Shown here: positions 25,006-33,620 of the stretch, piece by piece
Layout of the letters: each line of letters begins with the position of its first letter
Position numbering within the stretch: position 1 is the stretch's first letter
Source of the DNA: Oscillibacter sp.
Lineage (GTDB): Bacteria > Bacillota > Clostridia > Oscillospirales > Oscillospiraceae
DNA: 64,000 bases
Reading direction: 5' to 3'
Assembly: GCA_003539495.1 (NCBI GenBank)
Contig: DPPB01000013.1
Coordinates: 1 to 64,000, forward strand
The notes under the pieces: generated by a model
Database searches by the model: none
Seen by the model: only the letters and a program-made list of their open reading frames with translations
What the model was told of the DNA's origin: nothing
Made by a program: the position numbers and the translations under genes

Positions 25006-25866
25006 ATGAAAAAGACTACCAAGCTCACCGCTCTGGTCCTGGCCCTTGTGCTGACCCTGGCCCTGGCCCTCACCGGCTGCGGCAAGAAGACCACCACCAT
25101 TCAGATTGCTGTCCCCAATGACACCACCAACGAGGCCCGTGCCCTCCTTCTGCTGGAGCAGCAGGGCATCATCAAGCTGAAGGACGGCGCCGGCATCACC
25201 GCCACCAAGAACGACATCGTGGAAAATCCCCACAATGTGGAGATCGTGGAGGCTGAGGCCGCCCAGCTGCCCAACGTGAGACAGGATGTGGACTACGCCG
25301 TTATCAACTCCAACTACGCCATCAATGCCGGCCTCAATCCCCTGAAGGATGCCCTGGCCATCGAGGGTTCCTCCTCCGCCTACGGCAACATCCTCTGCGT
25401 CAAGGAGGGCAATGAAAACGAGCCCAAGATCCTGGCTCTGAAGGCTGCCCTGGAGAGCAAGCAGGTGGCTGACTTCATCACTGAGAAGTATGCTGGCTCC
25501 GTGGTCAGCACCGTCACCAATCCCACCGACGGCTATGACGCCTCTGTTGATTACGCTGCCCTGAACGGCACCACCATCTCCGTCGCCGCCTCTCCCACGC
25601 CTCACGCCGAGATCCTGGAGGTTGCCAAGACCATCCTGGCCGCTAAGGGCATCACCCTGGACATCCAGAGCTACAATGACTATGTTGTGCCCAACACCGT
25701 GGTAGAGGACGGCACCGTAGACGCCAACTACTTCCAGCACCTGCCTTACCTGGAGGACTTCAACAAGGAGCAGGGTACGCATATTGTGTCCATCGCCACC
25801 ATCCATGTGGAGCCCATGGGCCTCTACGGAGGCAAGCAGACCTCTTTGGACGCCCTGACGAAGTAA
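25006..25866 (+). CDS. metQ: MetQ/NlpA methionine-binding lipoprotein, circularly permuted
   Basis: 286 residues. Lipoprotein signal with lipobox LTGC (Cys25). Every MetQ block is present but in swapped order. Residues ~32-170 (IAVPNDTTNEARALLLLEQ, LKDGAGITAT, NPHNVEIVEAEAAQLPN, VINSNYAINAGLNPLKDAL) are normally the C-terminal half. Residues ~188-286 (SPTPHAEILE, YNDYVVPNT, DANYFQHLPYLEDFNKE, HVEPMGLY, SLDAL) are normally the N-terminal half. The natural ends are joined by a linker at ~171-187, and the new ends fall at the usual SLDEL|xxxIAVPND junction. It would bind methionine outside the membrane and deliver it to MetNI. Confidence 0.93.
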   Translation: MKKTTKLTALVLALVLTLALALTGCGKKTTTIQIAVPNDTTNEARALLLLEQQGIIKLKDGAGITATKNDIVENPHNVEIVEAEAAQLPNVRQDVDYAVINSNYAINAGLNPLKDALAIEGSSSAYGNILCVKEGNENEPKILALKAALESKQVADFITEKYAGSVVSTVTNPTDGYDASVDYAALNGTTISVAASPTPHAEILEVAKTILAAKGITLDIQSYNDYVVPNTVVEDGTVDANYFQHLPYLEDFNKEQGTHIVSIATIHVEPMGLYGGKQTSLDALTK

Positions 25867-25888
25867 TTTAGAAACGAGGGAAACAAAC

Positions 25889-26896
25889 ATGATCGAGCTC
25901 AAGCACATATGCAAAACATTTGACTCCGGTGGGGGAGAAGTGGAAGCGCTGAAGGATGTTTCCCTCACAATAGAAAAGGGCGAAATATACGGCATCATCG
26001 GCATGAGCGGCGCCGGCAAAAGCACCCTGGTGCGGTGTATGAACCTGCTGGAGCGGCCCACCTCCGGCGAGATTTGGGTCAACGGGCAGGAGCTGGAGAA
26101 GATGACCCCCAAGGAGCTGCGCCGGGCCCGGGGAGAGATCACCATGATCTTCCAGCACTTTAACCTCCTGATGCAGCGCACCTGCCTGCGCAATGTGTGC
26201 TTCCCCATGGAGCTGGGCGGCATGAAAAAGGCTGATGCCGAAAAGCGGGCCCGGGAGCTTTTGGACCTGGTGGGCCTGCCGGATAAGGCTAATGCCTACC
26301 CGGCCCAGCTCTCCGGCGGCCAGCAGCAGCGTGTAGCCATTGCCCGGGCCTTAGCCACCAAGCCCAAGGTGCTGCTGTGCGACGAGGCCACCAGTGCCCT
26401 GGATCCCAACACCACCCACCAGATCCTCCAGCTGATCCGGGAGCTGAACCGGGAGCTGGGCATCACCGTGGTCATCATCACCCACCAGATGAGCGTGGTG
26501 AAGGAAATCTGCGATAAGGTCGCCATTTTGGACGGCGGCGAGGTGGCAGAGGAGGGCCTGGTATCGGCGGTGTTTGCCGCCCCCAAGTCCGCAGCCGGCC
26601 GGCGGCTGGTATTCCCCAGCGGGGCCGATGCCCTGGTGTCCGATCCCGCCTCGGAGCGCCGTGTGCGGCTTATTTTCCGGGACAGCCAGACCACCGGTAT
26701 TCCCCTGGTGGCCCGGCTGGCGGCGGAGGAGAGCGTCTACTGCAATGTCATCTCCGCCAGCACCCAGCGGCTGTCCCGGGAGGTCTACGGCAGCATGCTC
26801 CTGGGCATCCCCAGCGGCCAGTTCGACCGGGCCGTGGACTTTATTAAGGCATATCCCAACATTCAGGTAGAGGAGGTGGAGCACAATGTACAGTGA
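25889..26896 (+). CDS. metN: Methionine ABC transporter ATP-binding protein MetN
   Basis: 335 residues. Walker A GMSGAGKST (near residue 38), Q-loop FQHFNLL, signature LSGGQQQRVAIARAL, Walker B VLLCDEATSALDP and H-loop ITHQ. The C-terminal ~95 residues form a NIL-type domain (RRVRLIFRDSQTTGIPLVARL...), the methionine-binding regulatory domain that inhibits transport when the cell is methionine-replete. It works with MetI and the upstream MetQ, 22 bp away. Confidence 0.96.
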   Translation: MIELKHICKTFDSGGGEVEALKDVSLTIEKGEIYGIIGMSGAGKSTLVRCMNLLERPTSGEIWVNGQELEKMTPKELRRARGEITMIFQHFNLLMQRTCLRNVCFPMELGGMKKADAEKRARELLDLVGLPDKANAYPAQLSGGQQQRVAIARALATKPKVLLCDEATSALDPNTTHQILQLIRELNRELGITVVIITHQMSVVKEICDKVAILDGGEVAEEGLVSAVFAAPKSAAGRRLVFPSGADALVSDPASERRVRLIFRDSQTTGIPLVARLAAEESVYCNVISASTQRLSREVYGSMLLGIPSGQFDRAVDFIKAYPNIQVEEVEHNVQ

Positions 26897-27587
26897 CCTG
26901 TTTTCTGCGGAATCCCTGGCGGACCTGCAAACGGTGTTGCCTCAAATTCCCTTTGCCATTTGGGAAACGCTCTATGTGACGCTGCTCTCCACTCTCCTGG
27001 CCACGGTCATCGGCCTGCCTTTGGGTGTGCTGCTGGTGGTGGGCGAAAAGGGCGGTGTGCTGCCCCTGCCCAAGGGCGTGATGCATGCGCTGAATGTGCT
27101 CATCAACCTCCTGCGGTCTATACCGTTCCTGATCCTGATGATTATGGTGTTCCCTCTGTCCCGGCTCATCATCGGCACCGCCGTGGGCACAGCGGCAACC
27201 ATCGTGCCCCTGGTGGTAGCGGCCTTCCCGTTTATTGCAAGACTGGTGGAGGGCAGCCTCCGAGAGGTGGATCCCAATATCATTGAGGCGGCCCAGAGCA
27301 TGGGTGCTACCCCCGGGCAGATCATCTGCCGGGTGATGATTCCCGAGAGCGTTCCCAGCCTGCTGCAAAATGTGACCATTGCCCTGACTACCATTTTGGG
27401 CTACTCGGCCATGAGCGGTATCATCGGCGGCGGCGGCCTGGGTAAAATTGCCATCGACTACGGCTATTACCGCTATAAGTACCTGGTGATGCTGGTGGCG
27501 GTGATTCTGCTGGTGCTGCTGGTACAGGTGCTGCAAACCATTGGCACAAAGCTGGCCATCCATAGTGACAAGCGCCTGAAGAAGTAA
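26886..27587 (+). CDS. metI: Methionine ABC transporter permease MetI
   Basis: 233 residues, overlapping metN by 11 bp. Five to six membrane segments with the EAA loop EAAQSMGATPGQIICRVMIPES, which docks on MetN, and NLLRSIPFLILMIMVFPLSR earlier. Normal length for MetI. A terminator follows 35 bp after the stop, closing the metQNI operon. Confidence 0.96.
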   Translation: MYSDLFSAESLADLQTVLPQIPFAIWETLYVTLLSTLLATVIGLPLGVLLVVGEKGGVLPLPKGVMHALNVLINLLRSIPFLILMIMVFPLSRLIIGTAVGTAATIVPLVVAAFPFIARLVEGSLREVDPNIIEAAQSMGATPGQIICRVMIPESVPSLLQNVTIALTTILGYSAMSGIIGGGGLGKIAIDYGYYRYKYLVMLVAVILLVLLVQVLQTIGTKLAIHSDKRLKK

Positions 27588-27622
27588 AAAGGGACACACT
27601 GCAAAAGAGTTGTTCACTGAAA

Positions 27623-27668
27623 TAAGACGAGTAAGCTTTCCAAAGAGGATTGCTTACTCGTCTTTTTT
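27623..27668 (+). terminator. Terminator of the metQNI operon
   Basis: AAGACGAGTAAGC / GCTTACTCGTCTT, 13-bp stem, then TTTTTT. Almost the same stem as at 2477. The 27669-27854 stretch holds no gene that I can support. Confidence 0.9.
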
Positions 27669-27854
27669 GTGTTGTTTTGAATGTGACAATTAAATGCACC
27701 TTCATGAGCTTTGAAGGAGGGCCGCGTGCAAGAATTGGGCCGTGCAGCAGCGTATCCGCGATAGCTGAGCCGCTCATATCGGACGCTGATCTCAGCGTCA
27801 GGATCGGCTTTGCCATATCTGATCGAACCGCTTTTCCACAGTGTCCGCTCCCAC

Positions 27855-27900
27855 AAATAAACGCGGGGACGAAAGGCTGAGTAACACCTTTCGTCCCCGC
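27855..27900 (-). terminator. Terminator of nifJ
   Basis: Minus strand GCGGGGACGAAAGG / CCTTTCGTCCCCGC, 14-bp stem, followed by GTTTATTT. Confidence 0.9.
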
Positions 27901-27956
27901 ATTACGGGTGGGCCTATTTGGCAGCAAGCCCTATTCCCATGTGTAAGCCGTGCGGC

Positions 27957-30900
27957 TTACTTGTCGTACATCTCGATGAGCTTGAGCAGGTGCTCATAAC
28001 GAGCCTTGGCCTCGTCCTCGTTGCGCTGGAAGAGCACACCGGCACGATCCGGGAACTCGCGGGTCAGGCGAGAGTAACGGGCCTCGTTCATCAGGAACTC
28101 CTGATAGCCGCCGGCAGGCGCCTTGGAATCCATGGAGAAGCGCTGGCCGGCCGGTGCGGCAGGATTGAAGCGGAACAGGTTCCAGTAGCCACATTCCACA
28201 GCCTTCTTCATTTCTTTCTGGCAGTTCATCATGCCGCCCTTGATGGAGTGCATCTCGCAGGGGCTGTAGCCGATGATCAGGGACGGGCCGTGATAAGCCT
28301 CGGCCTCGGTGATGGCCTTAATGGTCTGAGCGGGGTTGGCACCCATAGCGACCTGGGCCACGTACACATAGCCGTACTGCATGGCGATCTCGGCAAGGCT
28401 CTTCTTCTTCACTTCCTTACCGGCTGCGGCAAACTGGCAGACCTGGCCGATGTTGGAGGCCTTGGAAGCCTGTCCGCCGGTGTTGGAATAGACCTCAGTA
28501 TCAAAGACGAAGATGTTCACATCCTGCTTGGAGGCGATAACGTGATCCAATCCGCCGTAGCCGATGTCGTAGGCCCAGCCATCGCCACCGAAGATCCACA
28601 TGGACTTCTTGGCCAGATACTCCTTCTTGCTCAGCAGGTCAGCTGCAATGGTGCAGGCCTCGCAATCGCAGAACAGGGCGCCCTTTGCCTTCAGCTCGGC
28701 AGCGTGCTCGGCGAACTGAGGATTGGCGGCCAGCTCCTCCACGGTGCAGATGCTCTCCTCCAAAGCCTTGACAAAGGCTTTGGTGGGCTCAGCATTGGCG
28801 GTGCCATCGTCCATGGTGTCCAGCCAAGCCTGAGCGGCAGCCTTCAGCTCGGGACGGGCCCACTCAATGTTCACCAGGCGGCGGGTCTCGGCGGCCAGAT
28901 CCTCACGGATCTTGTTCTGGCCAACGAACATGCCCAGGCCGTGCTCGGCGTTATCCTCGAAGAGGGAGTTGCACCATGCGGGGCCGTGGCCCTCCTTATT
29001 GGTGCAGTAGGGAGAGGTAGCCGCAGGACCGCCCCAGATGGAGGAGCAGCCGGTGGCGTTGGAGATATACATATGGTCGCCAAAGATCTGGGTCACCAGA
29101 CGGGCATAGCTGGTCTCGGCGCAGCCGGCGCAGGAGCCGGAGAACTCCAGCATGGGCTGCTTGAACTGGCTGCCCTTGACGGAATTATCCTGCATATCCT
29201 TCTTCTCGGTGACCTTGCTGACGCAGTAATCAAACACATCCTGCTGCGCAAGCTCGCCTTCCTGAGAAACCATAGACAGGGCGCTCACCGGGCACACGCC
29301 GATACACACACCGCAGCCCATGCAATCCAGAGGAGACACGGCCATGGTGTACTGGTACACACCCTTGCCCTTGCCGGCCTTCACATCCACGATCTTGGCG
29401 GCCTCGGGAGCGTTCTTGGCCTCCTCGGCGGTCATCGCGAAGGGACGGATGGTAGCATGGGGGCAGACATAGGCGCACTGGTTGCACTGGATGCACTTGG
29501 TGCTGTCCCAGGTGGGAACGGACACGGCTACGCCGCGCTTCTCATAGGCGGAGGCGCCCAGCTCAAACTGGCCGTCCACATGGTCCACAAAGGCGGAAAC
29601 GGGCAGGCTGTCGCCGTCCATCTTGCCCACGGGCTCCAGGATCTCCTTCACCATCTTCACAAGCTCGGGCTTGCCCTCCAGGGTCTTGTGCTCAGGCTCG
29701 TCCACAGCATTGGCCCAATCGGCGGGGACATCGATCTTCTTGAAGGCGGTGGCGCCCAGGTCGATGGCCTTGTAGTTCATATCCACCACGTCCTGGCCCT
29801 TCTTCAGATAAGAGGCCTTGGCCTTCTCCTTCATGTAGCGGATGGCGTCCTCCTGAGGCATGACCTTGGCCAGGGTGAAGAAGGCGGACTGGAGAATGGT
29901 GTTGTTGCGCTTGCCCATGCCGATCTCGATGGCCAGGTCAATGGCGTCGATGGTGTAGAGCTGGATGTTATTCTTGGCGATGTAGCGCTTGGCATCGGCC
30001 TTCAGATGATGGTTCAGCTCGTCCATATCCCACTGGCAGTTGATCATGAACACGCCGCCGGGCTTGACGTCGTTGACCATCTTGAAGCCCTTGGTGATAT
30101 AGCTGGGGTTGTGGCAGGCCACAAAGTCGGCCTTGTTGATATAATAAGGAGAACGGATGGGCTTATCACCGAAGCGCAGATGGCTGATGGTGACACCGCC
30201 GGTCTTCTTGGAGTCGTACTGGAAGTACGCCTGGACATACTTGTCGGTATGGTCGCCGATGATCTTGATGGAGTTCTTGTTGGCGCCCACGGTGCCGTCG
30301 CCGCCCAGGCCCCAGAACTTGCACTCGATGGTGCCGGGAGCTGCGGTGTTGGGGCAATCCTCGTCCTCGGGCAGGGAGAGGTTCGTCACATCATCCACGA
30401 TGCCGATGGTGAACTGGCGCTTCATCTCGTCCTTCTTCAGCTCGTTGTAAACGGCGAAAACGGAGGCAGGAGGCGTATCCTTGCTGCCCAGGCCGTAACG
30501 GCCGCCGATGACCTTCACGTCGTTCCAGCCGGCGTTGGCAAGAGCCGTAACCACATCCTGGTACAGAGGCTCGCCCATGGCGCCGGGCTCCTTGGTGCGG
30601 TCCAGCACGGCGATCTTCTTCACGGAAGCGGGGAAGGCCTCCAGCAGCTTCTCGGGAGCGAAGGGGCGGTACAGACGTACCTTTACCAGGCCCACCTTCT
30701 CGCCGTGGGCGTTCAGGTAATCGATGACCTCCTCAGCCACATCGCAGATGGAGCCCATGGCTACGATGACGCGATCCGCCTCGGGATGGCCATAGTAGTT
30801 AAACAGCTTATAGTCGGTGCCCAGCTTGGCGTTGACCAGGTCCATGTACTTCTCCACCACGGCGGGCAGCTCTGCATAGTACTTGTTGCAAGCCTCGCGG

Positions 30901-31583
30901 TGCTGGAAGAAGATGTCGCCGTTTTCGTGGCTGCCGCGCATATGGGGATGCTCGGGGTTCAGGGCGTGGCGGCGGAACTCAGCCACAGCGTCCATATCGC
31001 ACATGTCCTTCAGGTCCTCGTAGTCCCAAACGGCGATCTTCTGGATCTCGTGGCTGGTACGGAAGCCGTCAAAGAAGTTGATGAACGGCACCTTGCCGGA
31101 AAGGGCAGCCAGATGGGCCACAGGAGACAGGTCCATGACCTCCTGGACATTGCCCTCGCACAGCATGGCAAAGCCGGTCTGGCGGCAGGCCATAACGTCG
31201 CTGTGGTCGCCGAAGATGTTCAGCGCCTGGGTGGACACGGTACGGGCGGATACATGGAACACGGCGGGCAGCTGCTCGGCTGCGATCTTGTACATATTGG
31301 GGATCATCAGCAGCAGGCCCTGAGAGGCGGTGTAGGTAGTGGTCAGAGCGCCGGACCCGAGAGAGCCATGAACGGCGCCGGCTGCACCGGCCTCAGACTG
31401 CATCTCAACCACCTTGACCTGGGTGCCGAAGATGTTCTTCAGGCCGTTGGCGGACCACTGGTCCACAAAGTCGGCCATGGGGGACGACGGGGTGATGGGG
31501 TAGATGGCCGCTACTTCCGAAAACGCATAGGATACATGCGCGGCGGCGTTGTTGCCATCCATGGACTTCATTTTTCTTACCAT
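27957..31583 (-). CDS. nifJ: Pyruvate:ferredoxin (flavodoxin) oxidoreductase
   Basis: 1208 residues, the full length of the homodimeric enzyme. N-terminal domain I with YPITPSSPMADFVDQW, then the gamma-like domain, two [4Fe-4S] cassettes CIQCNQCAYVCP and CMGCGVCIGVCP near residues 690-760, and the thiamine diphosphate domain (GDGWAYDIGYGGLDH, YSNTGGQASKAS) with its own Cys residues. It cleaves pyruvate and CoA into acetyl-CoA, CO2 and reduced ferredoxin, the central step of clostridial fermentation. Start ATG 31583 behind AAGGAAGGAG. Its own promoter and terminator make it monocistronic. Confidence 0.98.
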   Translation of the reverse strand: MVRKMKSMDGNNAAAHVSYAFSEVAAIYPITPSSPMADFVDQWSANGLKNIFGTQVKVVEMQSEAGAAGAVHGSLGSGALTTTYTASQGLLLMIPNMYKIAAEQLPAVFHVSARTVSTQALNIFGDHSDVMACRQTGFAMLCEGNVQEVMDLSPVAHLAALSGKVPFINFFDGFRTSHEIQKIAVWDYEDLKDMCDMDAVAEFRRHALNPEHPHMRGSHENGDIFFQHREACNKYYAELPAVVEKYMDLVNAKLGTDYKLFNYYGHPEADRVIVAMGSICDVAEEVIDYLNAHGEKVGLVKVRLYRPFAPEKLLEAFPASVKKIAVLDRTKEPGAMGEPLYQDVVTALANAGWNDVKVIGGRYGLGSKDTPPASVFAVYNELKKDEMKRQFTIGIVDDVTNLSLPEDEDCPNTAAPGTIECKFWGLGGDGTVGANKNSIKIIGDHTDKYVQAYFQYDSKKTGGVTISHLRFGDKPIRSPYYINKADFVACHNPSYITKGFKMVNDVKPGGVFMINCQWDMDELNHHLKADAKRYIAKNNIQLYTIDAIDLAIEIGMGKRNNTILQSAFFTLAKVMPQEDAIRYMKEKAKASYLKKGQDVVDMNYKAIDLGATAFKKIDVPADWANAVDEPEHKTLEGKPELVKMVKEILEPVGKMDGDSLPVSAFVDHVDGQFELGASAYEKRGVAVSVPTWDSTKCIQCNQCAYVCPHATIRPFAMTAEEAKNAPEAAKIVDVKAGKGKGVYQYTMAVSPLDCMGCGVCIGVCPVSALSMVSQEGELAQQDVFDYCVSKVTEKKDMQDNSVKGSQFKQPMLEFSGSCAGCAETSYARLVTQIFGDHMYISNATGCSSIWGGPAATSPYCTNKEGHGPAWCNSLFEDNAEHGLGMFVGQNKIREDLAAETRRLVNIEWARPELKAAAQAWLDTMDDGTANAEPTKAFVKALEESICTVEELAANPQFAEHAAELKAKGALFCDCEACTIAADLLSKKEYLAKKSMWIFGGDGWAYDIGYGGLDHVIASKQDVNIFVFDTEVYSNTGGQASKASNIGQVCQFAAAGKEVKKKSLAEIAMQYGYVYVAQVAMGANPAQTIKAITEAEAYHGPSLIIGYSPCEMHSIKGGMMNCQKEMKKAVECGYWNLFRFNPAAPAGQRFSMDSKAPAGGYQEFLMNEARYSRLTREFPDRAGVLFQRNEDEAKARYEHLLKLIEMYDK

Positions 31584-31650
31584 GTTGTTTCTCCTTCCTT
31601 TTATTCATCCGTTTTATCGGGTTTTCTTGCAGGAATCTTTCGCATTGTTC

Positions 31651-31679
31651 ATAGTAGCACAAATCTGTAGAGATGTAAA
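31651..31679 (-). promoter_or_regulatory. Promoter of nifJ
   Basis: Minus strand TTTACA (31674-31679), 17-bp spacer, TACTAT (31651-31656). Leader of about 60 nt. Confidence 0.7.
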
Positions 31680-31770
31680 CGTTATTTTTGTGTCTTTCGT
31701 CGTAATAATACTTTTTCATTGTCCTGCACAAAAATTCTCAAATTGGCTGCTTACTTTTTTTATAATTTTG

Positions 31771-31799
31771 TTTCATGCGGCGTGATTTTGTGGTAAAAT
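31771..31799 (+). promoter_or_regulatory. Possible promoter for yifB-thiI-cinA
   Basis: TTTCAT (31771-31776), 17-bp spacer, TAAAAT (31794-31799). The -35 is weak. Confidence 0.45.
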
Positions 31800-31829
31800 A
31801 AGGATAATTTGGCAAGCAGGCTTAAAAGG

Positions 31830-32006
31830 GTCTCATGGAATTCCCATCGCCAGGCGAAAAAACAGATCCTTTTTCTTTTGCGATATGCGGGTGATAGAAA
31901 AACCTCACAGCCTGCAAGTGTGGGATTCTGGCGTTATATATCAAAGCTGCATACACAGCAGATTACAGTCTTTTTGCCGGGGTATTCTACGGGATTTTAC
32001 GGCAAG
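31830..32006 (+). repeat. Four-hairpin dispersed repeat, divergent copy E
   Basis: Recognisable by order of blocks: GCGATATGCGGGTGATAGAAAA (cf. GCGACATGCGCGTGGGGGAAAA in copy A), CTCACAGCCTGCAAGTGTGGGATT (cf. CTCAGGCTGCCAGTGTGGAATT), ACACAGCAGATTACAG (cf. GCGCAGCAGACTGCA), and a final TTGCCG...CGGCAA stem. Most stems are degraded. It lies between the nifJ promoter and the yifB ribosome site. Confidence 0.65.
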
Positions 32007-32027
32007 CTTAAAGAAGGAGTGGGCTAT

Positions 32028-33545
32028 ATGGTTGTGACGGTGCGCTCTTTGGGCTTGGGTGGCATCAATGGATACGAGGTCAGTGTGGAGTGCTTTCTCT
32101 CCGGCGGCCTGCCTGCCTTCGATATCGTTGGCCTGCCGGATGCGGCAGTGAAGGAGGCCCGGGAACGGGTCCGGGCGGCGGTAAAAAACTGCGGGTCCAA
32201 GTATCCTGTCAGCCGCATCACCGTGAACCTGGCCCCAGCGGGCCGGCGCAAGGAGGGCACCGTATATGACCTGCCTATCCTGCTGGGCATCCTGGCGGCG
32301 TCAGAGGAGATCCCGCCGCTGCCGGCGGATGCAGCCTTTGTGGGAGAGCTGAGCCTTACCGGACGGCTGCGCCCCATAAGCGGTGTGCTGCCCATGGCCA
32401 TGGCGGCGGCCCGGGCCGGAATCAGACAGCTCTATGTGCCGGCGGAAAACGCAGCGGAGGCTACCTTGGCCGAGGGCATGACGGTATACGGCGTGGAAAA
32501 TGTAGAGCAGCTGGTGGCCCATCTGCGGGGACAATCATCCCTCGCCCCTGCTCCTATCTGGAAGCCGGAGAGTGCCGGGCAGGTGGGCGGACCGGACTTT
32601 GCCGACGTCATGGGCCAGGAAAACGTAAAGCGGGCCCTGGAAATTGCCGCCGCAGGCGGCCACAACGTCCTACTCATTGGGTCTCCGGGGTCGGGCAAGT
32701 CTATGCTGGCCAGACGTCTGCCCTCTATCCTGCCGGATATGACCCGGACGGAGAGCCTGCAGACCACGGAAATTTACTCCGTGGCGGGCCTTACGGAGGC
32801 CCGGCATCCGCTCATTACCCGCAGGCCATTCCGCAGCCCCCACCACACGGCCTCGGCGGTGTCCCTCACCGGCGGCGGCGCAGTGCCTAGACCCGGGGAA
32901 ATCTCCCTGGCCCACAACGGCGTGCTGTTTTTGGACGAGCTGCCGGAGTTTGACAAAGCCGCCATGGAGACCCTTCGCCAGCCTTTGGAGGATGGTGTGG
33001 TGACCATCACCCGAGCCTCAGGCTCCCTGACCCTACCCAGCCGTTTTATGCTGGTGTGCGCCATGAATCCCTGCCGATGCGGCTGGTACGGCCATCCTGA
33101 CCACCGATGCACCTGCACGGAGCGGCAGGTGGAGGGCTATATGCGCCGCATCTCCGGCCCGCTGCTGGACCGCATCGACCTGCACATCGAGGTGCCGTCG
33201 GTGGACTATGAGGCCATGCGCCGCAAGGACACCCCGGAGTGTTCCCGGGATATTCAAAGGCGGGTAAACGCTGCCCGGGCCGTGCAGCAGGCGCGCTATG
33301 CCGGGACAGAGGTTTCCTGCAACGCTTACATGACCCCGCCTATGATCGGCAAATACTGCGTCCTGGATGAAAAGTGCGAAAAGATCATGCACAGTGCCTT
33401 TGACCGCCTGGGTCTCACCGGCCGCAGCCATGACCGCATATTGCGGGTGGCCCGGACCATCGCTGACCTGGACGGATCGGAGCACATCCGCCCGGAGCAC
33501 ATTGCCGAGGCCATCCAGTACCGCAGCAGCAGTATGCTGAAATAA
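32028..33545 (+). CDS. yifB: YifB family Mg chelatase-like AAA ATPase (ComM-like)
   Basis: 505 residues from ATG 32028 with AAGGAG at 32014-32019. N-terminal ChlI-like Lon-S5 fold domain (VEVSVECFLSGGLPAFDIVGLPDAAVKEARERVRAA region), then an AAA domain with Walker A GSPGSGKSMLARRLPS and Walker B VLFLDELPEF, and the zinc-like CAMNPCRCGWYGHPDHRCTC insert. Related ComM of Vibrio is a branch-migration helicase used in transformation; Firmicute YifB is often linked to chromosome maintenance. It is first in a run with thiI and cinA, another competence-associated gene. Confidence 0.93.
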   Translation: MVVTVRSLGLGGINGYEVSVECFLSGGLPAFDIVGLPDAAVKEARERVRAAVKNCGSKYPVSRITVNLAPAGRRKEGTVYDLPILLGILAASEEIPPLPADAAFVGELSLTGRLRPISGVLPMAMAAARAGIRQLYVPAENAAEATLAEGMTVYGVENVEQLVAHLRGQSSLAPAPIWKPESAGQVGGPDFADVMGQENVKRALEIAAAGGHNVLLIGSPGSGKSMLARRLPSILPDMTRTESLQTTEIYSVAGLTEARHPLITRRPFRSPHHTASAVSLTGGGAVPRPGEISLAHNGVLFLDELPEFDKAAMETLRQPLEDGVVTITRASGSLTLPSRFMLVCAMNPCRCGWYGHPDHRCTCTERQVEGYMRRISGPLLDRIDLHIEVPSVDYEAMRRKDTPECSRDIQRRVNAARAVQQARYAGTEVSCNAYMTPPMIGKYCVLDEKCEKIMHSAFDRLGLTGRSHDRILRVARTIADLDGSEHIRPEHIAEAIQYRSSSMLK

Positions 33546-33620
33546 AAGCATCCGTAGGGACGGACGACCCTGTCCGCCCGCCCCATCCCCAACCACTATA
33601 TTAATATAAGGAGAACCCCC

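Noticed and set aside
27918..31670. 1250-codon open frame antisense to nifJ
   Set aside because: It mirrors the nifJ coding frame in GC-rich codons; its translation is low-complexity His/Gly/Leu/Ala with no family likeness, and nifJ is certain on the other strand.
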